In this document: one piece after another, positions 1 to 5,024 of the stretch
How positions within the stretch are numbered: position 1 is the stretch's first letter
Layout: every line of letters begins with the position of its first letter
Origin: Caldifarciminota bacterium
Lineage (GTDB): Bacteria; Hydrothermota; Tepidihabitantia; Tepidihabitantales; Tepidihabitantaceae
Length of the DNA stretch: 5,024 bases
Direction: 5' to 3'
NCBI GenBank assembly: GCA_016935295.1
Contig: JAFGRF010000348.1
Coordinates: 1-5,024, forward strand
Notes under the pieces: generated by a model
Seen by the model: the letters and a program-made list of their open reading frames with translations, nothing else
Databases searched by the model: none
Told to the model about the DNA's origin: nothing
Program-made: the position numbers and the translations under genes

Positions 1-2
1 CC

Positions 3-38
3 AAGTACCGCAACGGCGTCCAAGTGAAGGCAGCATGA
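3..38 (+). CDS. Possible C-terminal tail of an upstream gene
   Basis: Frame 3 reads KYRNGVQVKAA and then stops at TGA (36-38). The residues are plausible as a protein end, and the next gene is on the same strand. With only 11 codons visible, no family can be named and the frame choice is uncertain: frame 1 stops at 25-27 and frame 2 stays open beyond this point. It is listed only as a possible partial gene. Confidence 0.25.
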   Translation, partial: KYRNGVQVKAA

Positions 39-328
39 CGATACCAAGACACCGCTCAGCTATTTCCACAACATTTGACATGACCTCGGGACAAGTCCCA
101 ATGACCATTAGAACACCACTGACCGAATGCCGAAATCCGAGGCTGCCGCCCGGACGTCTGTGTTCATCGGTGGTTCGTCATGCCTGCGGGTCGGCCTCGG
201 TGGCGAGACCCGGACACTCGGTCTCTCGATCCCTTGACCCCTCGACCTCTTTCGTCTCCGCGCCATCTGCGCAGTCTGCGATTGAGCTGGAACCGGGGAG
301 CTTTGTGATTCGCTGGTGCGGCGATTCG
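39..328. other. Non-coding spacer upstream of the sirtuin gene
   Basis: No credible gene lies here. Open frames on both strands give compositionally odd proteins rich in S, R, P and T, without recognisable motifs. Visible items are a TTGACA with a nearby palindrome (75-99) and a text-like stretch near 240-290. The latter includes the near-duplicate words CATCTGCG and CAGTCTGCG, and resembles dispersed intergenic repeats I recall from many uncultured bacterial genomes. Confidence 0.6.
75..99 (+). promoter_or_regulatory. TTGACA hexamer with adjacent palindrome, possible operator/promoter
   Basis: TTGACA at 75-80 matches the -35 consensus exactly. Seven bases on is GGGACAAGTCCC (88-99), an inverted repeat with 5-bp arms and a 2-bp centre, too tight for an RNA hairpin but of operator form. 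The best -10 candidate (CCCAAT, 97-102) is poor, and no gene starts close downstream, so the assignment is weak. Confidence 0.2.
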
Positions 329-356
329 TTGACTGACTCAGGCACGAAGGTAGAAT
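329..356 (+). promoter_or_regulatory. Sigma70-type promoter for the sirtuin gene
   Basis: TTGACT (329-334, 5/6 match to TTGACA) and TAGAAT (351-356, 5/6 match to TATAAT) are separated by 16 nt. Transcription would start near 363. That gives a leader of about 10 nt to the ATG at 373, or about 75 nt to the ATG at 439. The position directly upstream of a gene in a GC-rich background makes this more than a chance match, though no transcript evidence is available. Confidence 0.5.
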
Positions 357-372
357 CACACCCCGATCCACC

Positions 373-1194
373 ATGACTGAAAACTCGCATCCCGACACAC
401 GCTCTCCATCAATCTCCCGACCGGAAGCTGGCGAACCGATGAGGGCCGTCGCCCGCACCGCGCGGGTGCGCGAGCGGCTGGCCAAGGCGAAGAACGTGAT
501 GGTTATCACCGGCGCGGGCATCTCGGCTGAGTCCGGCGTCCCGACCTTCCGCGACGCAAGAGGCCTGTGGAAGGAGTTCAACCCGCTCGACTACGCAACG
601 CATGACGCCTTCGAGCGCGACCCGGTTAGGGTCTGGAAGTGGTACGACCAACGTCGGGTCAACATGGCGCAGGCCAGACCCAACCCGGCGCACCGGGCCC
701 TGGCTGCGATGCAGCGGCCGGGCCGACGTGTGTTCATCGTTACTCAGAACGTCGACGACCTGCACGAGCAGGCCGGCTCGAAGGAGGTCGTACACATCCA
801 CGGCTCGCTCTGGCGCATCCGCTGCGAGCGCGACGGCACCGTTCTTGAGAACCGCGAAGCGCCCCTCTCCGAATTGCCGCCGACCTGCATGTGCGGCGAG
901 GTGATGCGACCGGACATCGTCTGGTTCGGCGAAGAACTGCCGCGGCAGCCGGTCGAGCGAATACTACACTACCTGCTGGAAGGCGGAATCGACCTCTGCC
1001 TGGTCATCGGCACCGAGGCGACGTTCGGGTACATCGTGCAATGGGCGCTGCAGGCACGCGAGGCCGGGGCCATGGTTGTGGACGTGAACCCGCGCGACAC
1101 CGGGCTTGGTTCGATCGTGGACGTGCATCTGCGGGGCAAAGCCGGCGACGTGCTGCCGAAGTTGCTGCAGGAGACAGAGCCGGAGGTCAGCTAG
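373..1194 (+). CDS. NAD-dependent protein deacylase, sirtuin (CobB-like, class III type)
   Basis: A cytoplasmic sirtuin, expected to remove acyl groups from lysines using NAD+, releasing nicotinamide and O-acyl-ADP-ribose. Numbering from the ATG at 373 (273 residues), it shows the Rossmann GAGISAESG motif (47-55), FRD (59-61), TQNVDDLH (124-131) and HIHG with presumed catalytic His143. VDVNPRD (236-242) likely lies at the adenine site. Tyr91 and Arg94 form the YxxR motif that in SIRT5 and E. coli CobB binds succinyl or malonyl groups, so desuccinylase/demalonylase activity is inferred. The zinc module is reduced: Cys151 lacks its CxxC partner (Asp154), followed by Cys172 and Cys174. The usual GTS after the second Rossmann strand is GTE (213-215). 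The first 22 residues are non-conserved. An ATG at 439, with GGAAG 11 nt upstream, would give 251 residues, nearer the family length. The gene has its own promoter. The family is certain; the exact start and acyl preference are not. Confidence 0.93.
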   Translation: MTENSHPDTRSPSISRPEAGEPMRAVARTARVRERLAKAKNVMVITGAGISAESGVPTFRDARGLWKEFNPLDYATHDAFERDPVRVWKWYDQRRVNMAQARPNPAHRALAAMQRPGRRVFIVTQNVDDLHEQAGSKEVVHIHGSLWRIRCERDGTVLENREAPLSELPPTCMCGEVMRPDIVWFGEELPRQPVERILHYLLEGGIDLCLVIGTEATFGYIVQWALQAREAGAMVVDVNPRDTGLGSIVDVHLRGKAGDVLPKLLQETEPEVS

Positions 1195-1239
1195 ATGCCG
1201 GAAGTCAGAAGTCCGGTTAGTCGCGTCTGCCAGCCTGTT

Positions 1240-1280
1240 CTCTCTGTGACTTTGTGTCTTTGTGGTGAGAACCCTCCGTG
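1240..1280. repeat. Text-like intergenic repeat word (CTTTGTGTCTTTGTGG type)
   Basis: The gap after the sirtuin contains stacked near-repeats of TTTGTG (1251-1256 and 1259-1264), preceded by CTCTGTGAC and followed by GGTGAGAACCCTCCGTGAAC. Upstream, GAAGTCAGAAGTCCGG (1201-1216) has the same word-like character. I recall near-identical strings scattered between genes in many uncultured bacterial genomes, which on the reverse strand translate to TTKTQSHRE-like peptides. The repeat structure is visible here; the dispersal is from memory and cannot be tested in this window. Confidence 0.4.
1264..1269 (+). promoter_or_regulatory. Ribosome binding site deciding the GTG start of the nitroreductase
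   Basis: GGTGAG lies 8 nt before the GTG at 1278 and matches part of the anti-Shine-Dalgarno complement GGAGGTGA. No ATG is available near the family's expected N-terminus, and the next in-frame GTG (1320) would fall inside the conserved RKSVRRF motif. The site sits inside the repeat-like sequence. Confidence 0.5.
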
Positions 1281-1838
1281 AACTCGGAGTTCCTGAAGCT
1301 CTGCCGCAAACGGAAGTCGGTGCGCCGGTTCGCCGACCGGCCTGTCGAACGCGAAAAGATCGAACTCTGTCTTGAGGCAGCCCGCCGTGCACCTTCGGCC
1401 GACAACATGCAGCCCTGGCGTTTCGTGGTCTTCGATGACCCCACAAGAAAACGGCAGATGGCCGACGCAGTGTTCCGCGGCGCCTACTCGATGTCGAGGC
1501 GGTTTGCCGCTGCACCGGTCATCGTCGCGCTGCTCATCAAGGAGAATCTGCTCGTCAACAAGGTCGCAGGTGTAGTTCAGGGCACTCAATGGCAACTGGT
1601 AGATTCCGGTATTGCCGGTGAGCACTTCGTACTGGCCGCGGCCGAACTGGGCCTCGGGACGTGCTGGATCGGGTGGTACGACGGCCGCGCGCTGATCAAG
1701 CACCTGGGTCTCCGCGGCAAGGGCTATCGCCCGGTAGCGCTCATCGCGCTCGGATACCCAGCCGCCGGCGTCTCCCCCAATCAACGCCCGCGCAAGCCGC
1801 TCTCCGACATCGCATCCTGGAACGAGCCGCCGCGCTAG
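1278..1838 (+). CDS. Nitroreductase-family FMN-dependent oxidoreductase
   Basis: A 186-residue protein of the nitroreductase fold (PF00881 type). These are usually homodimers that bind FMN at the subunit interface and reduce nitro compounds, quinones or related substrates with NAD(P)H. RKSVRRF (12-18) is the N-terminal phosphate-binding signature. APSADNMQPWRFVV (38-51) carries the Ser40, Asn43 and Gln45-Pro46-Trp47 positions typical of the flavin pocket. DSGIAGEHFVLAAAELGLG (109-127) followed by TCWIGW (128-133) is the central helix and glycine loop, and RPVALIALGYPA (151-162) is the late core strand. The ending PRKPLSDIASW matches the usual RKPL-type tail. The length is normal for the short single-domain subgroup. 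The physiological substrate cannot be read from sequence. Translation starts at GTG with GGTGAG 8 nt upstream. The 83-nt gap from the sirtuin leaves co-transcription open, and no terminator was found between them. Confidence 0.92.
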   Translation: MNSEFLKLCRKRKSVRRFADRPVEREKIELCLEAARRAPSADNMQPWRFVVFDDPTRKRQMADAVFRGAYSMSRRFAAAPVIVALLIKENLLVNKVAGVVQGTQWQLVDSGIAGEHFVLAAAELGLGTCWIGWYDGRALIKHLGLRGKGYRPVALIALGYPAAGVSPNQRPRKPLSDIASWNEPPR

Positions 1839-1839
1839 G

Positions 1840-1851
1840 CGCGACGTCGCG
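1840..1851. repeat. 12-bp perfect palindrome just after the nitroreductase stop
   Basis: CGCGACGTCGCG reads the same on both strands and starts one base after the TAG at 1836-1838. It lacks a loop and a following T-run, so it is not a typical intrinsic terminator. It could be a protein-binding site or chance in GC-rich DNA. Confidence 0.3.
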
Positions 1852-1940
1852 GACTCAGGCTCCCCTGTCCTGCCTTCTGCCCTTTTCCGATGGCTCTCGG
1901 GTCCTGACCTCTGACGCCGTCCGGTTCTCAGCCATCGCCC

Positions 1941-1976
1941 TTGACATACCGCCAGTTTGCGGCAAGACTCTGAGCG
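1941..1976 (+). promoter_or_regulatory. Conserved leader of copy A, duplicated before copy B
   Basis: This block matches 2581-2616. Counting on to the ATGG, 32 of 40 positions agree, including TTGACAT at the left end and GCAAGACTCTG near the start codon. TTGACA resembles a -35 box. The -10 candidate 17 nt on (AAGACT, 1964-1969) matches only 3/6 and lies close to the ATG at 1977. It therefore marks the left edge of the duplicated unit more clearly than it marks a promoter. Confidence 0.35.
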
Positions 1977-2502
1977 ATGGGCCTTAGGTCCTTGCAGGGC
2001 AGACTGCAGACCCGTGCCGGCATGGCCGTTGTTCTGGCCGCAGTCGCCCTTTGCTCGGTCGCGCTGTATCTGCAATCCACGCGTTGCGACTCGACCCGGA
2101 ATACGTACACGCCCGTCTGCACGCCGCCATTCTGCTCAGCAACAAGGGCGACCAGCGCGGCGGCATCCAACATTTGCGCGTCGCACGGGAACTCGTGCCC
2201 GACCCGGAAATTGTGCTCAATGACCTCGCGATCGCGTTCAGCGCCGCAGGCGAAACCGACAGCGCCCTCGCGACCATCGACCAGGCGACTCGGTGCGCGC
2301 CATGGAGAACTGCAACCAGGCGCTCCGGCTCGACCCGGCGTATCTGCCGGCGCTCTACAACCAGTCGGCGCTTCCAGCAGCGCGAGGTGACACTGCCATA
2401 GCTCGCACCCTTGCGGAACGGGCGTACCGGCTGCGGCCCGACAACGAGGCAATAAGGCAGCTCTACCTCCGATTCAATCGGGACCCCAGTCCCAATCCCT
2501 GG
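1977..2502 (+). pseudogene. Copy A: deleted, frameshifted remnant of a TMTC-like TPR membrane protein gene
   Basis: Three pieces in three frames align to copy B. Piece 1 (1977 to about 2084) encodes the N-terminus, MGLRSLQGRLQTRAGMAVVL and onward to ALYLQSTRC, matching B residues 1-36. Piece 2 (about 2083-2282) encodes ALRLDPEYVHARLHAAILL through SALATID, matching TPRs at B residues 442-509. Piece 3 (about 2284-2499) encodes GDSVRAMENCNQALRLDPAY through LRPDNEAIRQLY, matching the C-terminal TPRs from B residue 600. Two deletions relative to B, of about 1.2 kb and 0.27 kb, removed the catalytic membrane domain and the middle TPRs, and each changes frame. The ancestral TAG, equivalent to B 4624-4626, is TGG at 2500-2502. 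No product of the original kind can be made. Short peptides from the pieces are possible but unlikely to be functional. Confidence 0.85.
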
Positions 2503-2616
2503 CCCCGACGCCAGACAGGTCAGGCATACCGGCAGTCTGCTGACGATCGGAATACCAGCGTGCCCCGGCCGTCCGCTCGCTTGACATCGCGCCTGTTTCC
2601 CGCAAGACTCTGGATG
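2503..2616 (+). other. Spacer between remnant A and gene B, open in B's frame, with duplicated leader
   Basis: These bases contain no stop in the frame of copy B, so B's frame is open back through the remnant. The translated stretch (PRRQTGQAYRQSADDRNTS and onward) is not conserved in A or C and looks non-coding. The right part (2581-2616) repeats the leader of copy A, with TTGACAT at 2581-2587 and a weak AAGACT 17 nt after the hexamer. No good Shine-Dalgarno sequence precedes the ATGs at 2614 or 2617. Confidence 0.5.
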
Positions 2617-4626
2617 ATGGGCACCAGGCCTTTCACGGAGAGACTGAACACCCGTATCGGCATGGCCGGGGTGCTGGCCGCGGTAGTCCTTGTCTCGGTC
2701 GCTCTCTACCTGCCGGCCACGCAGTACAGCTTCGTCTGGGACGACGAACCGCTCATCGTGAACAACTCGCTACTGGCCTCTTCCGGGCCGGCCGAGATCT
2801 TCTCGCGCGGGTTCTGGGCCGGGGGTCCGGATCAGGACACCGGGCCCAGTGCCAGCTACTACCGACCTTTGGTTACGCTGAGCTTCTGGCTCGACCTGCA
2901 CATCTCCCACGCCAACCCGCACTGGTTCCATTTGGTCAACCTGCTCCTCTACGCGCTGGCTGCGGCCGCAGTCACCCTGGTCCTGTGGGAACTGCTCCAC
3001 TCCGGAGTCTGGGCGTTGCTCGGCGGCCTGCTCTTCGCCGCCCATTCCTCGCACGTCGAATCGGTCGCATTCGTGTCCGGGCGGACCGACATCATGCTGA
3101 CCCTATTCACCGGTATTGCGGCCTTTGCTCTGCTCCGGTCATTCCGCAAGCACAACCGTTGGTGGTGGCTTGCGGTCCTGGCTGCGTTCGGCTGCGCCCT
3201 GTTGAGCAAGGAGACCGCGGTCCTGTTCCCGCTGCTCGTCGCACTGGCGCCGCTCTTGGTCGGCGTCAGGTATGACCGCCGCCACTGGTTTCTGGTGCTC
3301 GCCGCCCTGGTGGTTCTTGGCGGCTACTTCTTGCTCCGCGCCGCTGCGGTCCCACTCGCAACCCCGGACGGAAGTACCGAAACCTGGCGCCCGTTCGTGG
3401 CCAGCATCAACACCCTGGGGCTGTACATCCGCATCTTCTTCTGGCCGTTCGAGCACAACCTCTGGTACCAGGCCACTGACACGCCGTTGATCTCTACCCC
3501 AAACGCAGTTGCCGTCCTGCTGTTTGTCGTTTCGGCCCTGGTAGTTGCTCTCAAGCGCCGGTTCACCAAAGCACTCTGGGGCTACGCGTGGACGGTCGCC
3601 TTCCTCCTGCCCGTAGTCAGCATCGCCTCGCTCGGCCCGCTTGCTGCGGAGCGGCTGCTCTTTCTGCCATCTGCCGGCATCGTGATGGCCCTGGTTGCGG
3701 TGCTGTCGCGTCTGGTCAAATCCCATGCCCCGGCGCGGCGGATCGCCTGGGCCGGTGTGGCAGTGGTCATTGTGCTGCTCGGCACCGACTCGATGATGCG
3801 CACCCGTGTCTGGAGGAACGCCGAAACGCTCTTCCCCGCCATGATCCGCGAAGCGCCGGACGTGGCGGGCGGGTACTCCAACTTGGCCGATGCCATCGCC
3901 GGGCGACAACCAGACTCCGCTCTCGCGCTGTACGAACGAGCGCTCCGCCTGGACCCGGACTTCGCCCACGCCCACCTGCATGCCGCCATACTGCTCAGGA
4001 GCAAAGGCGACCAACGCCGGGCGATTCAACACCTGCGCGTCGCCAGGGAGCTCGCGCCCAACTCGCACATGGTACTGAACAATCTGGCTCTCGCCTACAG
4101 AGCGGTTGGTGAAGTAGACAGCGCCCTCGTGACAATCGACCGCGCTCTCGCGCTGCCGCCGGGCGGTTCAGCTGCACTCCGTCTCAACCGCGCCAGTATT
4201 CTGGTATCAGCCGGGCGTGCTGACGAGGCCGCTCGCGAGCTCGACCGCGCGCTGGCCCTGGACAGCACAATACCCGGTGCCCGAACCATGCTCGCCGACC
4301 TGCTCAGACAGCGCGGCCGCTACGACAGCGCGATCGCCCTGATGCAGGCCGAAGTCAAAGGCCGGCCTTCGGCCCCGAGCTTCGCCTATCTGGGCGACCT
4401 GTTCATCAATAAGGGCGACTCGGCACTGGCCGGGCTAAGCTACAATCAAGCACTCCGTATCGACCCGGCGTACGTGCGCGCGCTCTACGGCCAGTCGGTG
4501 TTGTCCGCAGCGCAAGGCGACTCTGCCACGGCCCGCATGCTGGCCGAGCGGGCGTACCAGTTACGACCCGACATTACAGAGATCAGGGAGCTCTACTCCC
4601 GGCTGGTTCGGCTCCCCAACCCATAG
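2617..4626 (+). CDS. Copy B: TMTC-like membrane glycosyltransferase (GT-C fold) with C-terminal TPR repeats
   Basis: A 669-residue inner-membrane protein. The first ~390 residues hold about 11-12 hydrophobic segments, starting with one at 17-33. The first loop carries YSFVWDDEPLI with Trp41, Asp42, Asp43 and Glu44, the acidic pair expected to be catalytic in GT-C enzymes. SYYRPL (80-85), HSSHVESVAFVSGRTD (143-158), LLSKETAVLF (195-204), AERLLFLPSAG (344-354) and WRNAETLF (399-406) follow the order seen in eukaryotic TMTC protein O-mannosyltransferases. From about 418 to 654 lie roughly seven TPRs, with ALRLDPDFAHAHLHAAILL and ALRIDPAYVRALYGQS as clear examples. By analogy it may transfer a sugar from a polyprenyl phosphate donor to extracytoplasmic protein, with the TPRs binding substrate; donor and target are inferred. 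The start is the ATG-GGC shared with A and C; an ATG at 2614 is adjacent. The frame is also open upstream to a GTG at 2293, but that part is the tail of remnant A. Copy C starts 9 nt after the stop, suggesting co-transcription. Confidence 0.85.
   Translation: MGTRPFTERLNTRIGMAGVLAAVVLVSVALYLPATQYSFVWDDEPLIVNNSLLASSGPAEIFSRGFWAGGPDQDTGPSASYYRPLVTLSFWLDLHISHANPHWFHLVNLLLYALAAAAVTLVLWELLHSGVWALLGGLLFAAHSSHVESVAFVSGRTDIMLTLFTGIAAFALLRSFRKHNRWWWLAVLAAFGCALLSKETAVLFPLLVALAPLLVGVRYDRRHWFLVLAALVVLGGYFLLRAAAVPLATPDGSTETWRPFVASINTLGLYIRIFFWPFEHNLWYQATDTPLISTPNAVAVLLFVVSALVVALKRRFTKALWGYAWTVAFLLPVVSIASLGPLAAERLLFLPSAGIVMALVAVLSRLVKSHAPARRIAWAGVAVVIVLLGTDSMMRTRVWRNAETLFPAMIREAPDVAGGYSNLADAIAGRQPDSALALYERALRLDPDFAHAHLHAAILLRSKGDQRRAIQHLRVARELAPNSHMVLNNLALAYRAVGEVDSALVTIDRALALPPGGSAALRLNRASILVSAGRADEAARELDRALALDSTIPGARTMLADLLRQRGRYDSAIALMQAEVKGRPSAPSFAYLGDLFINKGDSALAGLSYNQALRIDPAYVRALYGQSVLSAAQGDSATARMLAERAYQLRPDITEIRELYSRLVRLPNP
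2935..3005 (+). repeat. 71-bp exact repeat, copy B member
   Basis: Identical to 4954-5024 base for base. It encodes VNLLLYALAAAAVTLVLWEL and the following LHS, a membrane segment of the glycosyltransferase domain. The 318 bases before it in B and C are only about 79% identical by hand count. The true repeat may extend beyond the window. Confidence 0.9.
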
Positions 4627-4635
4627 CCCCGGGTG

Positions 4636-5024
4636 ATGGGCACCAAGCCTCTAACGGAAAGACTGAACACCCGTACCGGCACGGCCGTGGTGCTGGCCGC
4701 AGTCGCCCTTACCTCGATCGTCATCTACCTTCCAGCTACGCGCTACGGTTTTGTCTGGGACGATGATACTCTGATCACCAACAACTCGCTGCTCGCACAC
4801 TCCGGGCCGGCCGAGATTTTCTCGCGCGGGTTCTGGGCCGGGAGCCCGGAGGTGGTTGCCGGACCGGCCGCATCCTACTACCGACCACTCGCAACACTAA
4901 GTCTCTGGCTCGATCTGCACATCTCCCATGCCAATCCGCACTGGTTCCATCTTGTCAACCTGCTCCTCTACGCGCTGGCTGCGGCCGCAGTCACCCTGGT
5001 CCTGTGGGAACTGCTCCACTCCGG
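4636..5024 (+). CDS. Copy C: TMTC-like membrane glycosyltransferase, N-terminal part (cut by window end)
   Basis: The frame is open from ATG 4636 to the last base, 129 whole codons, with no stop. It begins MGTKPLTERLNTRTGTAVVL, then a hydrophobic segment. YGFVWDDDTLITNNSLL follows, with Trp41, Asp42, Asp43 and Asp44 replacing B's WDDE. SYYRPL, HANPHWFHLVN and the next membrane segment align with B without gaps, so it is a paralogue with the same expected membrane role. B and C differ most at residues 69-79 (SPEVVAGPAAS against GPDQDTGPSAS), in the extracytoplasmic loop. A GTG directly before the ATG (4633-4635) is an alternative start. The gene lies 9 nt after copy B and lacks the TTGACAT leader seen before A and B, so it probably depends on transcription through B. 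Whether it is intact beyond the window is unknown. Confidence 0.85.
   Translation, partial: MGTKPLTERLNTRTGTAVVLAAVALTSIVIYLPATRYGFVWDDDTLITNNSLLAHSGPAEIFSRGFWAGSPEVVAGPAASYYRPLATLSLWLDLHISHANPHWFHLVNLLLYALAAAAVTLVLWELLHS
4954..5024 (+). repeat. 71-bp exact repeat, copy C member
   Basis: Identical to 2935-3005 in copy B and running to the window edge, so the length is a minimum. The abrupt change from about 79% to 100% identity suggests a conversion or recombination border near 4953, or an assembly join in the repeat. Confidence 0.9.

Larger units (their letters stand above)
1941..5024 (+). repeat. Tandem array of three TMTC-like gene copies (A, B, C)
   Basis: Three same-strand units share the start pattern MGxRxxxxRLxTRxG (in C the first R is K) followed by a hydrophobic VLAAV segment: copy A from 1941, copy B from 2581 and copy C from about 4633 to beyond the window. 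A keeps only the two ends of the gene, B is whole, and C is cut by the window edge. Over 318 bases B and C differ at about 68 positions without any indel, then are identical for 71 bases. The order and orientation imply repeated tandem duplication with later decay of A. Confidence 0.85.

Noticed and set aside
35..376. Open frame of 113 residues on the + strand before the sirtuin
   Set aside because: The protein is rich in S, P, R and T, has no motif, and runs through text-like spacer and the sirtuin promoter. It looks like chance openness in GC-rich DNA.
1198..1216. Possible terminator hairpin after the sirtuin (CCGGA ... TCCGG)
   Set aside because: The stem is only 5 bp with a 9-nt loop and no following T-run, too weak to call as an intrinsic terminator.
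1191..2075. Long antisense open frame of 294 residues opposite the nitroreductase
   Set aside because: It mirrors the well-supported nitroreductase and spacer, and has Q/R/G-rich composition with no recognisable domain. Long antisense frames are common at this GC content.
2051..2401. Open frame of 116 residues containing two TPR-like units, as a stand-alone TPR gene
   Set aside because: Its first residues and last ~35 residues are out-of-frame sequence. The TPR part aligns with copy B and is flanked by deletion junctions, so it is the middle piece of remnant A.
3139..4068. Antisense open frame of 309 residues opposite copy B
   Set aside because: It lies wholly opposite a conserved membrane/TPR gene, is rich in Q, E, R and D, and shows no family motif.
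3870..4600. Internal repeats within copy B considered as DNA tandem repeats
   Set aside because: The similarity is at the protein level with the ~34-residue TPR spacing and degenerate nucleotides. It is explained by the TPR domain.

Overview
The window is a GC-rich, densely coded bacterial segment. All supported genes lie on the + strand. Gene content does not fix the taxon. The high GC, the bacterial TMTC-like genes and the text-like intergenic repeat words would fit an uncultured candidate-phylum bacterium (WOR-3/Stahlbacteria-like genomes come to mind), but this is a weak inference from memory.

Layout. Bases 1-38 may hold the last codons of an upstream gene. Bases 39-372 are non-coding and end in a good sigma70-type promoter (TTGACT, 16 nt, TAGAAT) just before a class III-type sirtuin (373-1194; an alternative start at 439 is plausible). 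After an 83-nt gap made of a repeat-like sequence comes a GTG-started, FMN-dependent nitroreductase-family gene (1278-1838). A 138-nt spacer follows.

The second half (1941 to the window end) is a tandem array of three related genes. They encode multi-spanning membrane proteins with a WDD motif in the first loop and C-terminal TPR repeats, resembling TMTC-type protein O-mannosyltransferases (GT-C fold). Copy A (1977-2502) is a wreck: two internal deletions removed the whole glycosyltransferase membrane domain and about three TPRs, each changing frame, and its stop codon has mutated from TAG to TGG. Copy B (2617-4626) is intact at 669 residues. Copy C begins 9 nt after B stops and runs off the window end.

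The loss of copy A's stop leaves its last reading frame open into copy B, so a naive gene caller would report a 777-residue chimera starting at a GTG at 2293. The alignment of A, B and C shows that the real shared start is the ATG-GGC at 1977, 2617 and 4636. B and C differ at about 68 of 318 positions over their 5' parts, then become identical for the last 71 bases of the window, which points to gene conversion, recent recombination or an assembly join.

The sirtuin and nitroreductase are likely independent metabolic genes (lysine deacylation; flavin-dependent reduction). I see no functional link between them and the membrane array. The array itself is the most interesting part: a duplicating and decaying family of putative surface-protein glycosyltransferases.
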